A stretch of DNA of 64,000 bases, taken from NCBI GenBank assembly GCA_002335425.1, contig DDCB01000047.1:122612-186611 (forward strand), given 5' to 3'. This document shows positions 26,768-34,752 of the stretch, piece by piece; position 1 is the stretch's first letter; each line of letters opens with the position of its first letter. This DNA is from Chthonomonas sp. UBA2017. GTDB lineage: Bacteria > Armatimonadota > Fimbriimonadia > Fimbriimonadales > Fimbriimonadaceae. The translations under genes and the position numbers were made by a program. The notes under the pieces are model-generated. The model did not search any database. It was not told where the DNA came from and worked only from the letters and a program-made list of their open reading frames with translations.

Positions 26768-26794
26768 GAAAATGCGGGCCTTTTGAGCCGATAA
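26768..26794 (+). promoter_or_regulatory. FliA (sigma28)-type promoter upstream of fliK
   Basis: GCCGATAA at 26787-26794 is an exact match to the FliA -10 consensus; 11 bases upstream is GAAAATGC, sharing AAA and one T with TAAAGTTT. Position before a flagellar gene supports it. Confidence 0.6.
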
Positions 26795-26829
26795 CAATCC
26801 CATCAGTTCGAAGGAGGCCTCGCGAAACG

Positions 26830-28551
26830 GTGCAAATTCCATTCATCTTGAGTTCAGCAGATCGATCCGTGCAGCCGGCGAACCCCACTTCGCCGCAAGC
26901 CGACGATCAGTTTTCCCAAGAGCTGGAAGGAGCCGAGCAGAAGTGGCTCGCCGACCACTCCAGCCCTCCGAGGGAACCTTCACCCCCCGACCCAGAAGCG
27001 GTGGGGCCGCCCGGCAAGAGTCCGGCGAAGCCCGCAACCGAGGAAGATCTTCCGATTGAGCCGAATGCTCCGGAAAGCGAACTGGACCTCGAAGTTGCAA
27101 CCCCAAGTGTCGTTTCGCAGGCAGCCGCGGCCGCCTGGACCGTGGCTCTGGTCCCCGGTTTGAATCCCGACTTCAGCGCTCTTCCTGGGGGCGTTCAGCT
27201 GAACCCGAGTGAGTCGGCCTTCCGAATCAGGGCCGCCACTCCTCCTCAACTTCCGTCGACTCCCCAGATTTCGGTCCCCGCGACGGCAGTTGTTTTGGGA
27301 AGCGAGCCTGAACCTCTTGGGATCCCTGCGCCGGGAGGCGAAGGGCTTAACCTGACGCCGGTTCCGGCGAGGGAGGAGTCGACCGCCCCAGGGCCCCCAA
27401 TGCGGGTGGTGGTGGCGTCGGATCCCGGTTTGAGTCTCCGACCTCCGGTGCTCTCTGAAATCCAAGCCCAGTTCCTGAAGCCTGAGGTGCTCGTCACGGC
27501 GGTGCCACTGAGCGCATTGGTGGGACCAACGCCGGGAAATCAAAAAATCCAGTCCTTCTTGACTCCGGGCATACCGCCCGAAGCTTCAATGGATTCGAGC
27601 CCTCTCATCGGACTCAATTCGACATCGCCCTCGCCCTTGAATGCACAATTCGGAATGGTCTCTCGATTCGTGATCCCGCAATCGAGTGTCGAGCCGATGC
27701 CAGATGGAGTCTCTCTCGGGACGCCTCCGGCTCCCGCGGTCTCGGCTACGCCTGCGACAGCAGCAGGAGCTCCAGGCCCTCTGAACCCACCTCTGTCAGC
27801 GACTGAACCTAAACTTGCTCCCGACTCCGCAGGGATCCAAGAATCGAATCCATCGTCGGGACGACTAGCTTCAAGCATGGGAGTCGCCACGGGAGCAGTG
27901 TCGGCTGCGAAGTCTGGAGTCGATCCTACGTCCTTCGCTCCCATCGCTCCGGCCGGCATGCTAGACGACCAGAAGGAGACCGCCCCCAAGGACTTCATCA
28001 ACGAAGAGGGAAGCCTTGAGTCGGCCCCACTCAGGTTCGCTCTTGACTCAAAGTCCGTCTCCGGTAGCTCCGAGCCGGTCAAGCCTCCGCCCGCACTCCC
28101 GATGAACGAGACGATGGATCGCATCGCCGACCAGATGGCTCTTTTGGCGGCTCGCCGTCCGGGGGGAACTGTTCAGATTTTGTTGAACCCCGAAGAACTC
28201 GGCTCGATTTTGATTTCGGTGAAGAACCTCGGCCAAAAGTTTGATGCCGAGATCGTGACAACCCATGATCACGTCCGAGCCTCGCTGGAGGCCGGTCGAA
28301 ACCAACTGGTCCAAGCCGTCGAAGCCAAAGGGCTGTCCTTGGGGCAGTTCTCTTTGAGCTCCCAAAGCGATGCTTCTAGCCTCGGCCAGAGCTCACCGCA
28401 GTCTCATCACTCCCACCCAGAGTCTGGGCCGAGGGCTCAAACCTCATCTCCTTCTCACCCGATGAATTCACGTTCGAATTTCCCGGTCGACGCGCACACC
28501 GCTCCAGTGGGGTGGCTTCGATCCACGACTTCTGTTGACTTGCGAGCCTAA
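26830..28551 (+). CDS. fliK: Flagellar hook-length control protein FliK
   Basis: 573 residues. As in other FliK proteins, most of the chain is low-complexity Pro/Ser/Ala-rich ruler sequence, and the conserved part is the C-terminal globular domain: residues about 440-510 contain GTVQILLNPEELGSILISV and VRASLEAGRNQLVQAVEA, the Flg_hook signature. GTG start at 26830, AAGGAGG 12 bases upstream. First gene of the flagellar hook block, behind a FliA-type promoter. The N-terminal ruler would be secreted through the flagellar export apparatus. Confidence 0.9.
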   Translation: MQIPFILSSADRSVQPANPTSPQADDQFSQELEGAEQKWLADHSSPPREPSPPDPEAVGPPGKSPAKPATEEDLPIEPNAPESELDLEVATPSVVSQAAAAAWTVALVPGLNPDFSALPGGVQLNPSESAFRIRAATPPQLPSTPQISVPATAVVLGSEPEPLGIPAPGGEGLNLTPVPAREESTAPGPPMRVVVASDPGLSLRPPVLSEIQAQFLKPEVLVTAVPLSALVGPTPGNQKIQSFLTPGIPPEASMDSSPLIGLNSTSPSPLNAQFGMVSRFVIPQSSVEPMPDGVSLGTPPAPAVSATPATAAGAPGPLNPPLSATEPKLAPDSAGIQESNPSSGRLASSMGVATGAVSAAKSGVDPTSFAPIAPAGMLDDQKETAPKDFINEEGSLESAPLRFALDSKSVSGSSEPVKPPPALPMNETMDRIADQMALLAARRPGGTVQILLNPEELGSILISVKNLGQKFDAEIVTTHDHVRASLEAGRNQLVQAVEAKGLSLGQFSLSSQSDASSLGQSSPQSHHSHPESGPRAQTSSPSHPMNSRSNFPVDAHTAPVGWLRSTTSVDLRA

Positions 28552-28554
28552 CTC

Positions 28555-28986
28555 ATGAACATCAGCGATACGACCTTTGACTACCAAAGCTACTACGGCC
28601 TTCGAAATCCGGCCCCTAAAAGCGAGCTCAACATGGACACCTTCCTGAGACTCCTGAGCGTGCAGATGGCAAACCAAAACCCGCTGGAGCCGATGAATGA
28701 CCGCGACTTCTTCGCCCAGATGGCCCAACTCGGCCAAGTTGAAGGGATGGACAAGATGAACGACTCGCTCAAGGTCACCCAGGCCGCGAGCTTGATCGGG
28801 AAAAAAGTCACCGCGCTTCGGCCCATGACCGATTCCGGCAGCGGGCAAAACGCTCTGGTGACGGGAACGGTCACGCGACTCACTGTTCGAAATGGAGAGT
28901 ACTTTATCGGCCTCAAGGAGTCCAATGGCGGAATCGTTGAGGTCCGAGTGGACAGCATTCGCGAGGTGGCAAGCACCACCCCATGA
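28555..28986 (+). CDS. flgD: Flagellar hook-capping protein FlgD
   Basis: 143 residues; scaffold that caps the growing hook. The family N-terminal signature is clear: NMDTFLRLLSVQMANQNPLE followed by NDRDFFAQMAQLGQVEGM. The C-terminal FnIII/tudor part of longer FlgD proteins is reduced to a small beta region (GTVTRLTVRNGEYFIGL), which is common in short FlgD forms. It lies 3 bases after fliK and overlaps the next gene by ATGA. Confidence 0.93.
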   Translation: MNISDTTFDYQSYYGLRNPAPKSELNMDTFLRLLSVQMANQNPLEPMNDRDFFAQMAQLGQVEGMDKMNDSLKVTQAASLIGKKVTALRPMTDSGSGQNALVTGTVTRLTVRNGEYFIGLKESNGGIVEVRVDSIREVASTTP

Positions 28987-29366
28987 GCGCTCCGATTTCA
29001 AACGCCAAGATCCACGACTTGGTGACCCAAAGACTAGGCCAGGCACCGACTCCGTCGACCACGGCCGCACTAAAAGCCGATTCGGGACCCGCCTTTGAGG
29101 CGATCCTTGAGAACCGGCTGAAGCTCTCGGGCCACGCCAAGACGCGACTCTCAAGCCGAGAAATCGAGCTCGGAAAGGCCGAATGGGATCGAGTCATGAG
29201 CGGAGTCGAAAGGGCTGCGCAGAAAGGAGCCCGAGAAAGTCTGGTCCTCCTGGACGACATCGCCCTGCTCGTGAGCATCAAGAACCGAACGGTCATCACT
29301 GCGGTCGACAAGGCCAACCTCAAGGAGAACGTTTTTACCAACATCGACAGCGCCGTTCTTGTGTAG
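28983..29366 (+). CDS. Flagellar operon protein of the TIGR02530 type
   Basis: 127 residues matching a small family found between flgD and flgE in many Gram-positive and deep-branching bacteria: LKLSGHAKTRLSSREIEL, KGARESLVLLDDIALLVSI, NRTVITAVDK and a closing ENVFTNIDSAVLV. Molecular role not established; the position implies a part in hook assembly. Its ATG overlaps the flgD stop. Confidence 0.9.
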   Translation: MSAPISNAKIHDLVTQRLGQAPTPSTTAALKADSGPAFEAILENRLKLSGHAKTRLSSREIELGKAEWDRVMSGVERAAQKGARESLVLLDDIALLVSIKNRTVITAVDKANLKENVFTNIDSAVLV

Positions 29367-29435
29367 TCCCTCAAGGCGGCCCCGACTTCAACCCTGGTCA
29401 AGGCAATGTCGCTTCATTTAGCTGGACCGAAACCG

Positions 29436-29462
29436 TCAGGTTTCGGGAGCTGAAGCCGATCA
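29436..29462 (+). promoter_or_regulatory. FliA (sigma28)-type promoter upstream of flgE
   Basis: TCAGGTTT (29436-29443), 11 bases, GCCGATCA (29455-29462): 6/8 and 7/8 matches to TAAAGTTT-N11-GCCGATAA. The -35 half lies inside a perfect hairpin CCGAAACC/GGTTTCGG (29427-29434 with 29439-29446). Confidence 0.65.
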
Positions 29463-29528
29463 GACCGATCGAAGGCGTTTCTTGACCCCCGACCCGTGTT
29501 CGAGAGAACAAACGAGGAAAGACCCGAT

Positions 29529-30806
29529 ATGCTTCAAGCACTTCTTGCAGGCGTCGCCAGCATCAAAGCGCAACAGACGCGAATGAACGTCATTGGCAAC
29601 AACTTGGCCAACGTCAACACCACGGCCTATAAAGGAAGCCGAGTCACTTTTCAAGACATGCTCGCCCAGACCATCCGGGGAGCTTCTCGCCCCACGACCC
29701 GGGGCGGTGGCACCAACCCGATTCAATATGGTCTCGGCGTCTTGGTCGGCGGCACAGACACAAACAATGAACAAGGGTCGCTCAATGCGACCAACCGCCC
29801 AACGGACGTCGCAGTCCAAGGGAACGGCTACTTCATGGTCAGCAACGGTGACCGATTGGCCTACACTCGGGATGGTGCCTTTGACCTCGACGCTGCTGGG
29901 GTCTTGGTTCACCGAGCGACCGGCGAGCGGGTGATGGGCTGGGGGGCCGACAGTTTCGGCGTCGTGAACACGAACAATCCCGTCGGCGTGAACTCGACGC
30001 TCACGATCCCGCTCGGCTCTCTGAATGCTGTTCAGGTCACCTCTTTGGTGAACCTAGCCGGAAACCTCAACGGAAACGCGGGGCCGACCGAGGAGTGGAC
30101 GACCCAGGTTCGAGTCTTCGACTCGCTGGGCGGTGCCCACGACATCCGAATTCGGTTTCATAACCGACAAGATCCCCCCGGAGGAACTCCCCCGCCGGGC
30201 GCAGTTTCGAGTTGGCAGTGGGAGGCTTTCGAAGGCACCGTCCCCATCGGAAGTAGCACCACCCCGGGAAGTGCTCCTCTCTACTTCGATAATAACGGTG
30301 CGATCTTGAACCCGGACGCGGTGGGCGGCGTGACCGTGCCTGCCTCCACGGGCGCTCCCGCCTTCAACATCACGCTCAACTTCGCGCGAATCACCCAGCT
30401 GAAAACCGATACCCAGGTGAATCCGAGTGACCAAAACGGGTTCCCACCGGGATCACTTCAGGGCTTTTCGATCGGTCAAGACGGCATGATCACCGGGCTC
30501 TTCACGAACGGTCTGACTCGCCCCTTGGGTCAGGTTGCGATGTCGATCTTCCCGAACCCGGGCGGTATGGAGCGAATGGGGAACAACTTGTGGCGCTCGA
30601 CCGACAACTCGGGAATTCCGGTCACGGGGGCGCCCAGAACCGGCGGCCGGGGCAGCATTAACGCCGGCTTCTTGGAGCAATCGAACGTGGACATCGGAGC
30701 GGAGTTCACCGATCTCATCGTCACGCAACGGGGGTTCCAAGCCAATACCCGGGTCGTGACGACGGTCGACGAGATGCTCCAAGATCTCCTCAACATGAAG
30801 CGATAA
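29529..30806 (+). CDS. flgE: Flagellar hook protein FlgE
   Basis: 425 residues. N-terminal rod/hook signature MNVIGNNLANVNTTAYKGSR, then the FlgE domain core (GSLNATNRPTDVAVQGNGYF), and the C-terminal signature NVDIGAEFTDLIVTQRGFQANTRVVTTVDEML. The D1/D2 region is modest in size. ATG at 29529 follows GAGGAAAG at good spacing. Transcribed from its own FliA-type promoter and closed by a strong terminator, so it can be expressed apart from fliK-flgD. Confidence 0.96.
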   Translation: MLQALLAGVASIKAQQTRMNVIGNNLANVNTTAYKGSRVTFQDMLAQTIRGASRPTTRGGGTNPIQYGLGVLVGGTDTNNEQGSLNATNRPTDVAVQGNGYFMVSNGDRLAYTRDGAFDLDAAGVLVHRATGERVMGWGADSFGVVNTNNPVGVNSTLTIPLGSLNAVQVTSLVNLAGNLNGNAGPTEEWTTQVRVFDSLGGAHDIRIRFHNRQDPPGGTPPPGAVSSWQWEAFEGTVPIGSSTTPGSAPLYFDNNGAILNPDAVGGVTVPASTGAPAFNITLNFARITQLKTDTQVNPSDQNGFPPGSLQGFSIGQDGMITGLFTNGLTRPLGQVAMSIFPNPGGMERMGNNLWRSTDNSGIPVTGAPRTGGRGSINAGFLEQSNVDIGAEFTDLIVTQRGFQANTRVVTTVDEMLQDLLNMKR

Positions 30807-30830
30807 ACCTTCGCCAACCTGGGAGCATGA

Positions 30831-30863
30831 GGGCTCGGAGCGGATCGCTCCGAGCCCTTCTTC
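30831..30863 (+). terminator. Terminator after flgE
   Basis: A perfect 11-bp stem GGGCTCGGAGC/GCTCCGAGCCC with a 5-base loop (30842-30846), followed by TTCTTCG. Confidence 0.8.
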
Positions 30864-30865
30864 GA

Positions 30866-31420
30866 TTAGGCTCGACCACCCAAGATAAAGTCTCGAAAGG
30901 CCGAAAGCTGTTTTCGAATCGCCTCTCTCGCCATCTCGTCGGTGAGCTTGCCCTCGGCATCAAATTTCGTGTGCGATGCGCCCACAAAGACCTCAGGAAA
31001 GTACATCTGCTTCATGCTGAAGTACCCAAGGACCTGTCTGAGGTGATATTGAGCTCGACCTCCGCCCATGAACCCAGCAGCGGCGCTCTGCAAGATGACG
31101 GGCTTGCCATCCCAGCAGGACTTACCATAGGGTCGCGAACCCCAATCGAGGGCGTTTTTCAGAACGCCGCTGTAAGAGTAGTTGTGCTCGGGAACGGCAA
31201 AAAGAACACCATCGGAGGCTATGACGCGGTCCTTCATTTCTTGGACAGCCACGGGGTAATCGGACTCCAGGTCCATGTTGTAGAGTGGAACAGTGTCGAG
31301 TGAAATCAGGTCCAGCGTCAAACCCTCTGGAGCGAGTTCTTGGGAGGCGGCCAGGAGCCAGCGGTTGTGTGAGTCCCGGCGGAGTGAGCCAGCGATCGCA
31401 GCGATTTTCAAATCAGGCAT
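30866..31420 (-). CDS. NADPH-dependent FMN reductase family protein
   Basis: 184 residues, flavodoxin-like fold. AAIAGSLRRDSHNR binds the FMN phosphate; VPEHNYSYSGVLKNALDW is the family signature around the flavin ring, followed by AAGFMGGGRAQYHLR. Related enzymes reduce quinones, chromate or azo dyes; the physiological substrate is unknown. AGGAAAG lies 6 bases before the ATG at 31420. Single gene facing away from the PEP-CTERM gene. Confidence 0.9.
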   Translation of the reverse strand: MPDLKIAAIAGSLRRDSHNRWLLAASQELAPEGLTLDLISLDTVPLYNMDLESDYPVAVQEMKDRVIASDGVLFAVPEHNYSYSGVLKNALDWGSRPYGKSCWDGKPVILQSAAAGFMGGGRAQYHLRQVLGYFSMKQMYFPEVFVGASHTKFDAEGKLTDEMAREAIRKQLSAFRDFILGGRA

Positions 31421-31488
31421 GACGCTTTCCTACTATTTATTCGGGCAATCTGTTTCTTGACCAGGGTAAGAAGGGGTCTCAGGCTGGA

Positions 31489-31556
31489 ATCGGTTAAGAA
31501 ATCCGCACTGGCAAAACTACGGGTCTTTTCCGTGAGTTAGGCTCAAAATCGGTTAA
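31489..31556 (+). repeat. Pair of direct repeats upstream of the sigma54 promoter
   Basis: ATCGGTTAA occurs at 31489-31497 and again at 31548-31556; each is preceded by AGGCT at a distance of 3 or 4 bases. They lie about 95-160 bases upstream of the -24 element, the usual place for enhancer-binding-protein sites. The binding protein is unknown. Confidence 0.5.
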
Positions 31557-31592
31557 ATTTCAGAAAATGTAGGCCTTTTGATACAATTTCCC

Positions 31593-31621
31593 TTGCAGTT
31601 GCCCCCAGAGGCTGATATAAT
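31593..31621 (+). promoter_or_regulatory. Sigma70-type promoter upstream of PEP-CTERM gene
   Basis: TTGCAG (31593-31598), 17-base spacer, TATAAT (31616-31621). It would give a leader of about 100 bases and reads through the sigma54 site downstream. Confidence 0.6.
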
Positions 31622-31650
31622 GGGAATCGATCTGGAGCATCTTTTGGGTG

Positions 31651-31667
31651 TGGCACGGTTCTTGCAA
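31651..31667 (+). promoter_or_regulatory. Sigma54 (-24/-12) promoter
   Basis: TGGCACG-N4-TTGCAA: full match to the RpoN consensus, with exactly 10 bases between the GG (31652-31653) and the GC (31664-31665). It lies about 60 bases before the start of a PEP-CTERM gene. PEP-CTERM genes in other bacteria are known to be under RpoN and PrsK/PrsR control. Confidence 0.75.
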
Positions 31668-31727
31668 CCAAGTCTCCCCAAGAGTAATCCATACTGTGCT
31701 CTATCAATTAACTGAGGAAGAGGTGTT

Positions 31728-32555
31728 ATGAAAACTAACATGCGCCACTATGCAACTATCGCTGCTGTCGCTTCGGCATTCGCCTTCACGGCTGTCGCTC
31801 AAGCGCAAAACAACTTTGGCTTTTTCTGGAAAGTCAACTACAACGGTCTGAACCAATCGGGAATGTGGCAGGAGCAAAACACTGCTGATATTCCTGGTGG
31901 AATCGGCGGAACGACCAAGGTCCAACTTTGGGTGCGAAACACTCCAGTGATCTCGATCGTCAACATTCAACTTGGCTGGGGCGATGCTACCGCTTCGGGA
32001 GCTGGTGCCAATCGTGTCGATGCGGCTCAACGACTGCGACTAGCGGGTCTTCCGCTCACTGCAGGTGGTGCGGTCACGCAAGCCGTCTGGAGTAACGGTG
32101 TTTCGTTCACTCAATCGGCTGGTGCAAACGCTCCGACATACTTCACGGGTGGAGGCGGCCCTTCGTCTGCCCCTGACACGAACTTCTCGCAGCGCGGTGG
32201 CCGACTGGCTGCTACGACGACCAGCACGACTGAGATCACGGGCATTCGACCCTGGGGTCTCCACGGTGGCATCGTCCCGGTCGGCGGTCCGCAGTCGGTG
32301 GGTAACAACGGTGTCATGCTGTTGGAACTGACCGTTCAAAACAACAACATGCCGTTGTTCTCGACCGCTCAAATGGTCGTCTGGGGATCGGGCAACTTCG
32401 CTTCGAACACCACGTACGTCGCCAATGGCGCGACTCGAACACAATTCAACGGCACTGTGCCTTTGACGTTCCGAGCTGTTCCTGAGCCGGGCACCATGAT
32501 CGCTCTTGGCGCTGGTATCGCTGCTCTCGTTGCTCGACGACGAAAGAAGGCGTAA
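31728..32555 (+). CDS. PEP-CTERM sorting domain protein
   Basis: 275 residues. N-terminal signal peptide (THR-rich start KTNMRHYATIAAVASAFAF, cleavage after AQA), a Thr/Gly/Asn-rich secreted body without Cys, and a C-terminal VPEPGT motif followed by a hydrophobic helix (IALGAGIAALVA) and RRRKKA. This tripartite tail is the exosortase sorting signal; exosortase itself is not in the window. GAGGAAGAGG precedes the ATG. Expression is probably from the sigma54 promoter. Function of the body is unknown. Confidence 0.92.
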   Translation: MKTNMRHYATIAAVASAFAFTAVAQAQNNFGFFWKVNYNGLNQSGMWQEQNTADIPGGIGGTTKVQLWVRNTPVISIVNIQLGWGDATASGAGANRVDAAQRLRLAGLPLTAGGAVTQAVWSNGVSFTQSAGANAPTYFTGGGGPSSAPDTNFSQRGGRLAATTTSTTEITGIRPWGLHGGIVPVGGPQSVGNNGVMLLELTVQNNNMPLFSTAQMVVWGSGNFASNTTYVANGATRTQFNGTVPLTFRAVPEPGTMIALGAGIAALVARRRKKA

Positions 32556-32605
32556 CTTAGCCTGAGCTTGGAGATCCGCTTAGTGGCGGCCTCCAGATCA
32601 GACTT

Positions 32606-32640
32606 GGGGTGTGGCAAATGCCACACCCCTTTCTGCTTTT
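32606..32640 (+). terminator. Terminator after PEP-CTERM gene
   Basis: Perfect 11-bp inverted repeat GGGGTGTGGCA/TGCCACACCCC (32606-32616 with 32619-32629) with TTTCTGCTTTT downstream. Confidence 0.8.
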
Positions 32641-32655
32641 GTCGCTGATTCCGGC

Positions 32656-32661
32656 TACAAT
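32656..32661 (+). promoter_or_regulatory. Candidate -10 element for a leaderless transcript
   Basis: TACAAT lies exactly 7 bases before the ATG at 32669, with no ribosome site between and no good -35. Confidence 0.5.
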
Positions 32662-32668
32662 CTGAACC

Positions 32669-33970
32669 ATGAAAAGGGTGCTCACCCTCCGATGGCTGGC
32701 GATCGTGAGCCCACATGTCGTCACCACGTTCATCTGGGTCCTGGCGAAGCTATCTTCGGACCGACCGACCGGTTTTCTTCAGGCAGTCGGGCAGCTCACC
32801 GGACTCTATGCGATCATCCTGATGGCCACGGCGCTGATCATCGCCGCCCGAAGTCGGACCGTCGAACGCATCTATGGCGGACTCGACAAGTCGTATCGAA
32901 TTCATGTCCAGCTCGGCAAGATCGCCTTCGGCTTGATGCTCGTGCACCCGATCTTGCTCATTCCGAGCTATCTTGAAAAGGGACTCTCGCCCGCCCTTCT
33001 TTTTTGGTTTGGCGATTTTGCGCCACGGAACTGGGGGATCGCCGCTTATTATTCGTTCATCCTGCTGATCGGGCTCACCCTGTGGAGATTCTTGGAGTAC
33101 CAGAAGTGGTTCAGTCTCCATCGTTGGCTGGGGCTGCCCTTTTTGGCGGCGAGCCTGCATACTCTGGGTGCCGACAGTGACGTCAAGGCGTTCTGGCCGC
33201 TTCGTGACTGGGTCCTTTTTTGGCTCATCCTGGGATCGACGGCTTGGGTCTACAAGGCCTTTGCGTACTCGTGGCTCGCCAAGAGGTATCGCTACCGAGT
33301 GGAGTCCATCGTGCCGCGAGGCCGAGATATGGTCGAGGTGGGGATGATCCCGGTCGGCCGAAAAATGGCCTATGAACCCGGGGAGTTCGCCTTCTTCTCA
33401 GTCCGAGGAAACCCCAAGATTTCGCCCGAAAGTCACCCTTTTAGCCTCGGATCGAACCCAGCCAAGCGGTCGATCCGAATCTGCTATGGCGAGGTCGGAG
33501 ACTACACTCGCTCGCTCCGCGCGCTCGAAATCGGCGACGCGATTGAGGTCTACGGCCCGTATGGAGAATTCTCGAGCTATGTCCTCGATGAATTCAAGAA
33601 GCAAGTCTGGATTGCTGGGCGAACGGGAATCGCGCCGTTCCTCAGCATGCTCGCCTATGAGGCCACCAACGAAGATAACAAGGAAGTGACCTTAATCTAC
33701 GGCGTCAAGAAGAGTGAAGACGCGGTCTATGCCGCCGAGATCGAGTCGATGCTCGAAGACCATGAAGATCACTTGCACTTTGCCGTCCACACCTCCGATG
33801 ATCAGGGCTTCATGACCGCCGACTACATCCTTGGGCTCGCTCCGGACGACCCGAATCAGGCCTATCTCTTTTGCGGTCCGCCGATCATGATGAAGAACCT
33901 CAAGAAGCAACTGATGGCCCGAGGAGTTCCCGCGTCAAGAATCTTCTTCGAGGATTTCTCGTTTGTTTGA
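32669..33970 (+). CDS. Ferric-reductase-like transmembrane oxidoreductase
   Basis: 433 residues. The N-terminal half has about six membrane helices with paired His suited to haem b (IHVQLGKIAFGLMLVHPIL and WFSLHRWLGLPFLAASLHTLG). The C-terminal half is a ferredoxin-NADP reductase module: FAD motif SHPFSLGSNP, GPYGEFS, then WIAGRTGIAPFLSML and LFCGPPIMMKNLKKQL for NAD(P)H, closing with FFEDFSF. It belongs with FRE/NOX and RnfD-MsrQ-like reductases; electron acceptor unknown. The 3' end overlaps the next, convergent gene by 36 bases. Confidence 0.9.
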   Translation: MKRVLTLRWLAIVSPHVVTTFIWVLAKLSSDRPTGFLQAVGQLTGLYAIILMATALIIAARSRTVERIYGGLDKSYRIHVQLGKIAFGLMLVHPILLIPSYLEKGLSPALLFWFGDFAPRNWGIAAYYSFILLIGLTLWRFLEYQKWFSLHRWLGLPFLAASLHTLGADSDVKAFWPLRDWVLFWLILGSTAWVYKAFAYSWLAKRYRYRVESIVPRGRDMVEVGMIPVGRKMAYEPGEFAFFSVRGNPKISPESHPFSLGSNPAKRSIRICYGEVGDYTRSLRALEIGDAIEVYGPYGEFSSYVLDEFKKQVWIAGRTGIAPFLSMLAYEATNEDNKEVTLIYGVKKSEDAVYAAEIESMLEDHEDHLHFAVHTSDDQGFMTADYILGLAPDDPNQAYLFCGPPIMMKNLKKQLMARGVPASRIFFEDFSFV

Positions 33971-34750
33971 GTCCAGCCAGGCCTCGTAATCCGCCTGGAA
34001 CTTCGGCTCTTTGCTGCACAACGCCAAGAAATCACAGCTCGCGCAGAGAGCCTTTGGGGTGGGCTCATGTCCGGTGAAGTCTCGGTCTAAAATTTCGCGG
34101 GCGAGAGCCCGAAGGTCGTTTTCGAACTCCTCTCTTTGTGAGTCGTCCAGGGACGCTGTGGCCGACACTCCTGTCCTGAGCGCCAAAATCGTCGCTCGGA
34201 CAGGGCGATCGGGAAACTGCTCCTTGAGCAAGACCTGATAAACACTCATCGCCAAGTCCGAAGCGATCTCTTCGCTCGTCACTCCTTGACGGCGCGACTT
34301 GTAGTCGACGACTTCAATCGTGCCGTCCGGGTGCTCGTCCACCCGATCCACCCGACCGGTCAGAACCCAATCGCCTTGATCCTTGCGCAGGAGTTTCTCG
34401 AAAAAGATGGTCGTCGCCGCCACGGGCTGAGCCTGAACCCGTTCGACGTAGGCCTCGATGATCGACTTGCCTTCGCCCAGAGCCTCCTGCATCTCCTGGG
34501 CGCTGCTATAACCAGCATCGATCCAGCTATCCTCCACCGCGGCGACCGCTTCCTCAACTGTCGTGACGCCGGTATCGTTCGAGTCGTGAAATCGCTGCAA
34601 GACGAGGTGGAGCGTCGTCCCGAAGCTGTAATAGTTCTTCGATCGCAGGTACCACTTTCCTCGGGGGTCCAGATACGTCCAATAGTATTTGGTCGGACAC
34701 GCCAAGAATGTGGTGAACTTGCTCGGGCTGAGGGTGGGTTTTCGGGCCAA
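33935..34750 (-). CDS. PD-(D/E)XK nuclease of the RecB/Cas4 type with probable Fe-S cluster
   Basis: 271 residues. Starts SKFTTFLACPTKYYW with C18, has the nuclease core IEVVDYKSRRQ (D-x-K) and ends with LCASCDFLALC. C18 plus the three C-terminal Cys form the split 4Fe-4S arrangement of AddB and Cas4. No helicase, cas gene or CRISPR array is nearby, so it is a stand-alone RecB-family nuclease, probably in repair. TTG start at 34750 with GGAGG at good spacing. Confidence 0.85.
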   Translation of the reverse strand: MARKPTLSPSKFTTFLACPTKYYWTYLDPRGKWYLRSKNYYSFGTTLHLVLQRFHDSNDTGVTTVEEAVAAVEDSWIDAGYSSAQEMQEALGEGKSIIEAYVERVQAQPVAATTIFFEKLLRKDQGDWVLTGRVDRVDEHPDGTIEVVDYKSRRQGVTSEEIASDLAMSVYQVLLKEQFPDRPVRATILALRTGVSATASLDDSQREEFENDLRALAREILDRDFTGHEPTPKALCASCDFLALCSKEPKFQADYEAWLDSNKREILEEDS

Positions 34751-34752
34751 AG

